A stretch of 6,950 nt of DNA. Source: Pseudonocardiaceae bacterium (GTDB lineage Bacteria; Actinomycetota; Actinomycetes; Mycobacteriales; Pseudonocardiaceae). How positions within the stretch are numbered: position 1 is the stretch's first letter; each line of letters opens with the position of its first letter. A program made the position numbers and the translations under genes. The notes below the pieces were generated by a model. The model was not told the DNA's origin, searched no databases, and was given only the letters and a program-made list of their open reading frames with translations. The stretch lies in NCBI GenBank assembly GCA_025937115.1, contig JAICSB010000166.1, positions 1 through 6,950 on the forward strand, in the 5' to 3' direction. Positions 5,534 to 6,950 of this stretch are shown in pieces.

Positions 5534-5666
5534 TTGCTCTCCCCAGGCCGACGCCAACACTTATAACCACCGGGTCCGGGGCGGCCCGCGCCCAATTCGT
5601 ACTCCCGCGAGCCGAACTGGCAACAGGACATGAGCGCTGGTAACAAGCTTAACAGGAGCACCGACC
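5407..5666. repeat. Diverged direct repeat, copy B
   Basis: This is the partner of the repeat at 9-272, in the same orientation. It comprises the first codons of the small gene, its ribosome binding site, the promoter region (TATAAG at 5565-5560 on the minus strand is a possible -10) and the palindrome at 5638-5654. Similarity fades beyond the ACCGACC at 5660-5666. Confidence 0.65.
5638..5654. promoter_or_regulatory. Operator-like palindrome TGGTAA-N5-TTAACA, copy B
   Basis: This is the counterpart of 246-262 with one arm mismatch (TTAACA for TTACCA). It lies at the identical distance, 105 bases, from the small gene's ATG. Retention of both arms while the surroundings have diverged suggests a functional binding site. 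Confidence 0.4.
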
Positions 5667-6083
5667 TGCAGATATGCCCAACCACACGCGACCGCTGACC
5701 CCATAACGCGCGCCCATACTCGAGGGCGTCAAGCACGAAGGACCAGCCGATCGCGGCCAGCGTCGGCCGCCATCAGGCGTCTCCGTTCAAGATCATCATC
5801 AGCGAGTCCATAAGCCGACGCGGCGCGATCAAGTTCGCACTCGACCTGCCGAGAATCACCACGGCCAGCGGCACCGCGTTAATGGACTACCGAGTCGCTC
5901 CGCGATCTCCTGCTCTTGCTCCGCCGCCACCAGGCCGTATAACCGGTGCCGCGCGGGATGCTGGTCAGAAACTAGTTGACGGCACGCGGCACAGGTCCGG
6001 CACAGACCGTCGGGAGCAAGGTAGCCTGCCCGAGCCCAACGGCCCGAGATTAGCCCGGCATCCTGGGCAAACGGACAACGTAG
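5667..6083. other. Gene-poor stretch upstream of the half tRNA-Arg
   Basis: No intact gene is supported. Minus-strand frames contain protein-like pieces in different frames. One is a cysteine-bearing segment LCRTCAACRQLVSDQ with HRLYGLVAAEQEQEIAERLG after it (about 5890-6010). Another is SFVLDALEYGRALWGQ (about 5695-5745). They may be remains of one decayed gene, but I cannot name it. Confidence 0.35.
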
Positions 6084-6122
6084 GCCCTCGTGGCTCAGGG
6101 GATAGAGTATCGGTTTCCTAAA
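6084..6122 (+). tRNA. tRNA-Arg(CCU), 5' half only
   Basis: GCCCTCG (6084-6090) is the 5' acceptor strand, TG joins it to the D arm (GCTC at 6092-6095, GAGT at 6104-6107, loop AGGGGATA). The 5' anticodon strand TCGGT (6110-6114) precedes the loop TTCCTAA with anticodon CCT (6117-6119). The expected ACCGA, T arm and CGAGGGC acceptor strand do not follow: homology stops after 6122. The gene cannot give a functional tRNA by itself. A break at the anticodon loop is what tRNA-targeting integrases produce. Confidence 0.6.
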
Positions 6123-6274
6123 GTCCTGTGTCGAGCGGTGCGGTCGGCGCCCTGGGACCCGTCTCCTTTTCCGTCTCATTCGCGTTCGTTCGCGGGCGTC
6201 CGCCAACGGTCGCGAGAGCGCTCCGGCGCAGGTCGCGGACGGTGCCGATCACTAACGGACACTGCACCGTAGTC
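6123..6274. other. 152-bp junction between the two half tRNAs
   Basis: This segment begins at the tRNA-Arg break and ends at the tRNA-Phe break. It contains a 7-bp perfect inverted repeat CGTCCGC/GCGGACG (6197-6203 and 6235-6241) and GGTGC/GCACC (6241-6245 and 6264-6268). AGTCCTG occurs at both ends (6122-6128 and 6271-6277), overlapping each tRNA break. It may be attachment-site flank from an integrated element. Confidence 0.4.
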
Positions 6275-6319
6275 CTGAAAATCGGAAGGTCGGCGGTTCG
6301 ACCCCGCCCCTGGCCACCA
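6275..6319 (+). tRNA. tRNA-Phe(GAA), 3' half only: probable attachment-site remnant
   Basis: CTGAAAA (6275-6281) is a tRNA-Phe anticodon loop with GAA at 6277-6279. It is followed by TCGGA (3' anticodon strand), AGGTC (variable loop), GGCGG-TTCGACC-CCGCC (T arm, perfectly paired, 6292-6308), CCTGGCC (3' acceptor strand), A and CCA (6317-6319). The 5' half (GGCCAGG and D arm) is absent: bases before 6275 cannot pair with TCGGA. A 45-bp stretch from anticodon loop to CCA is the usual length and position of the identity block carried by actinomycete integrative elements; pSE211 and pMEA100 use tRNA-Phe genes. By the usual geometry the element would lie to the left and an intact tRNA-Phe further left still, outside this window. 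Confidence 0.65.
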
Positions 6320-6431
6320 AACTGCTGGTAGAGCAGATGCAACAGCGAAGCTGGCAAGATCAACCCCCATAATACCCCCACCTTTCGCGCGACTCGCTGG
6401 CCGCCCATCGGGGCAGTCACCCGGCAGAGGA

Positions 6432-6950
6432 GCGGCCCGGCACCGGTTGTCCACGCTGTTGCTGCGCCAGGGCATCGTCTACTACGGCGGCAAGCCCTGG
6501 ACCGCCAATCACGATCTCTGGCTGCGTGCGCAGCGCCGAGCCGAGGTGGTCAGCCTGCCCGGTTTGGGGTTGGCGTACGACACCGCCTACGACACGCTGC
6601 TGGCCACGGTGGCGCGCCGGAACCAGCTGGATGCCGCGATCGCGCAGATGGCCGCCGACAGCGCGGTCACCCCAGTGGTGATCCGGTTGGGGTGCCTGCG
6701 TGGGTGTCGACGTTGACCGCGTTCGGGTTGGCGGTCGAGATCGGGGACTGGCACGCCCTTGAGCGGCCGCTCAACCGGTGCTTACCTAGGGCTGGTGCCC
6801 ACCGAGTCCTCCTCCAGCGGGTCACGGTCACAAGGTTCGATCACCAAGACCGAAAACGCTCATGCCCGCCGGCTGCTGATCGAAGCGGCCTGGCATCACC
6901 GCAAGCCCTACCGCATCGGTGTGGATCTGCAGCGCCGGCAGGACCGGGCC
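6432..6950 (+). pseudogene. IS110-family transposase, N-terminally truncated and frameshifted
   Basis: Homology-like sequence begins at ARHRL (6435-6449) and continues with LRQGIVYYGGKPWT, AYDTLLATVARRNQLDAAIA and VIRLGCLRG. At about 6702 one base is missing (GGG-TG for GGG-GTG) and the original frame meets TGA at 6714-6716. The protein continues in the next frame as VSTLTAFGLAVEIGDWH (6704-6754), then an extra base near 6755-6761 returns it to the first frame as STGAYLGLVPTESSS, GSITKTENAHARRLLIEAAW and KPYRIGVDLQRRQDRA to the window edge. The GLVP, SITK and RRLL.EAA blocks are the C-terminal domain of IS110/IS116/IS902 transposases. The N-terminal RuvC-like catalytic half is absent, since 6320-6430 shows none of it. 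Two indels and the truncation make this a dead copy. The 3' end lies outside the window. Confidence 0.85.

Noticed and set aside
5721..5727. CGAGGGC as the missing acceptor strand of tRNA-Arg
   Set aside because: It lies upstream of the 5' half and lacks an adjoining T arm or ACCA, so the seven-base match is chance.
5856..6206. 116-codon minus-strand frame with several cysteines (possible zinc-finger or WhiB-like protein)
   Set aside because: Its first part is antisense to the tRNA-Arg half, there is no ribosome binding site, the spacing does not match WhiB, and the similar-looking downstream pieces lie in other frames.
6084..6319. A single tRNA split by a 152-bp intron (a group I intron in tRNA-Arg(CCU) was considered)
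   Set aside because: The 5' acceptor GCCCTCG cannot pair with CCTGGCC, and the anticodon strand TCGGT cannot pair with TCGGA. The insert is short for a group I intron. The halves belong to different tRNAs.
6118..6475. Minus-strand reading frames containing GAGSNRRPSDFQD and GRGRTADLPIFR
   Set aside because: These are the familiar false proteins produced by translating the antisense of a tRNA 3' half (here tRNA-Phe). They are not genes.
1..6950. CRISPR array, retron, toxin-antitoxin or phage-defence gene set
   Set aside because: No regularly spaced repeats, reverse transcriptase, nuclease/helicase motif or paired small ORFs with such signatures were found.

Overview
The window is high-GC DNA typical of an actinomycete. 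Supporting signs are two GAF-ANTAR regulators, actinobacterial-type tRNA sequences, GTG starts and an IS110-family transposase. The tRNA-Phe 3' end and its use as an integration site fit Pseudonocardiales-like hosts (Saccharopolyspora/Amycolatopsis type), but the genus cannot be fixed from this window. Only three genes look intact and well supported. The rest is accessory DNA rich in broken genes, half tRNAs and diverged repeats.

Layout from left to right. Positions 1-141 (minus) hold the start of a small unrecognised gene that runs off the left edge. With its upstream region it forms one copy of an old duplication whose second copy lies at about 5407-5666. Positions 273-841 show no convincing gene. 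A decayed WD40-repeat relic (842-991, minus) comes next, then a membrane-anchored calcineurin-like metallophosphoesterase (1034-2821, plus). From 2822 to about 3385 there is a gene-free stretch with a short-chain-dehydrogenase relic, a long inverted repeat and a small perfect palindrome. On the minus strand follow two GAF-ANTAR proteins (4413-5138, then 3568-4365), with a possible small cysteine-containing ORF at the 3' end (3386-3565). The second, frameshifted copy of the small gene lies upstream of them (5277-5533).

From about 5667 the DNA is again gene-poor. At 6084-6122 there is the 5' half of a tRNA-Arg(CCU) gene, broken just after its anticodon loop. At 6275-6319 there is the 3' half of a tRNA-Phe gene, starting at its anticodon loop and ending in CCA. 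These are breakpoints expected of tRNA-targeting integrases, so the region looks like the edge of one or more integrated elements. An N-terminally truncated, frameshifted IS110-family transposase (6432 to the right edge) completes the junction.

The most distinctive observations are the duplicated promoter-plus-small-gene unit with a conserved TGGTAA-N5-TTACCA operator-like palindrome, the pair of half-tRNA junctions, and the leader of the second ANTAR gene, where a micro-ORF with a strong ribosome binding site runs into a hairpin hiding that gene's own ribosome binding site. Functional links between the phosphoesterase and the ANTAR regulators are not shown by the sequence.
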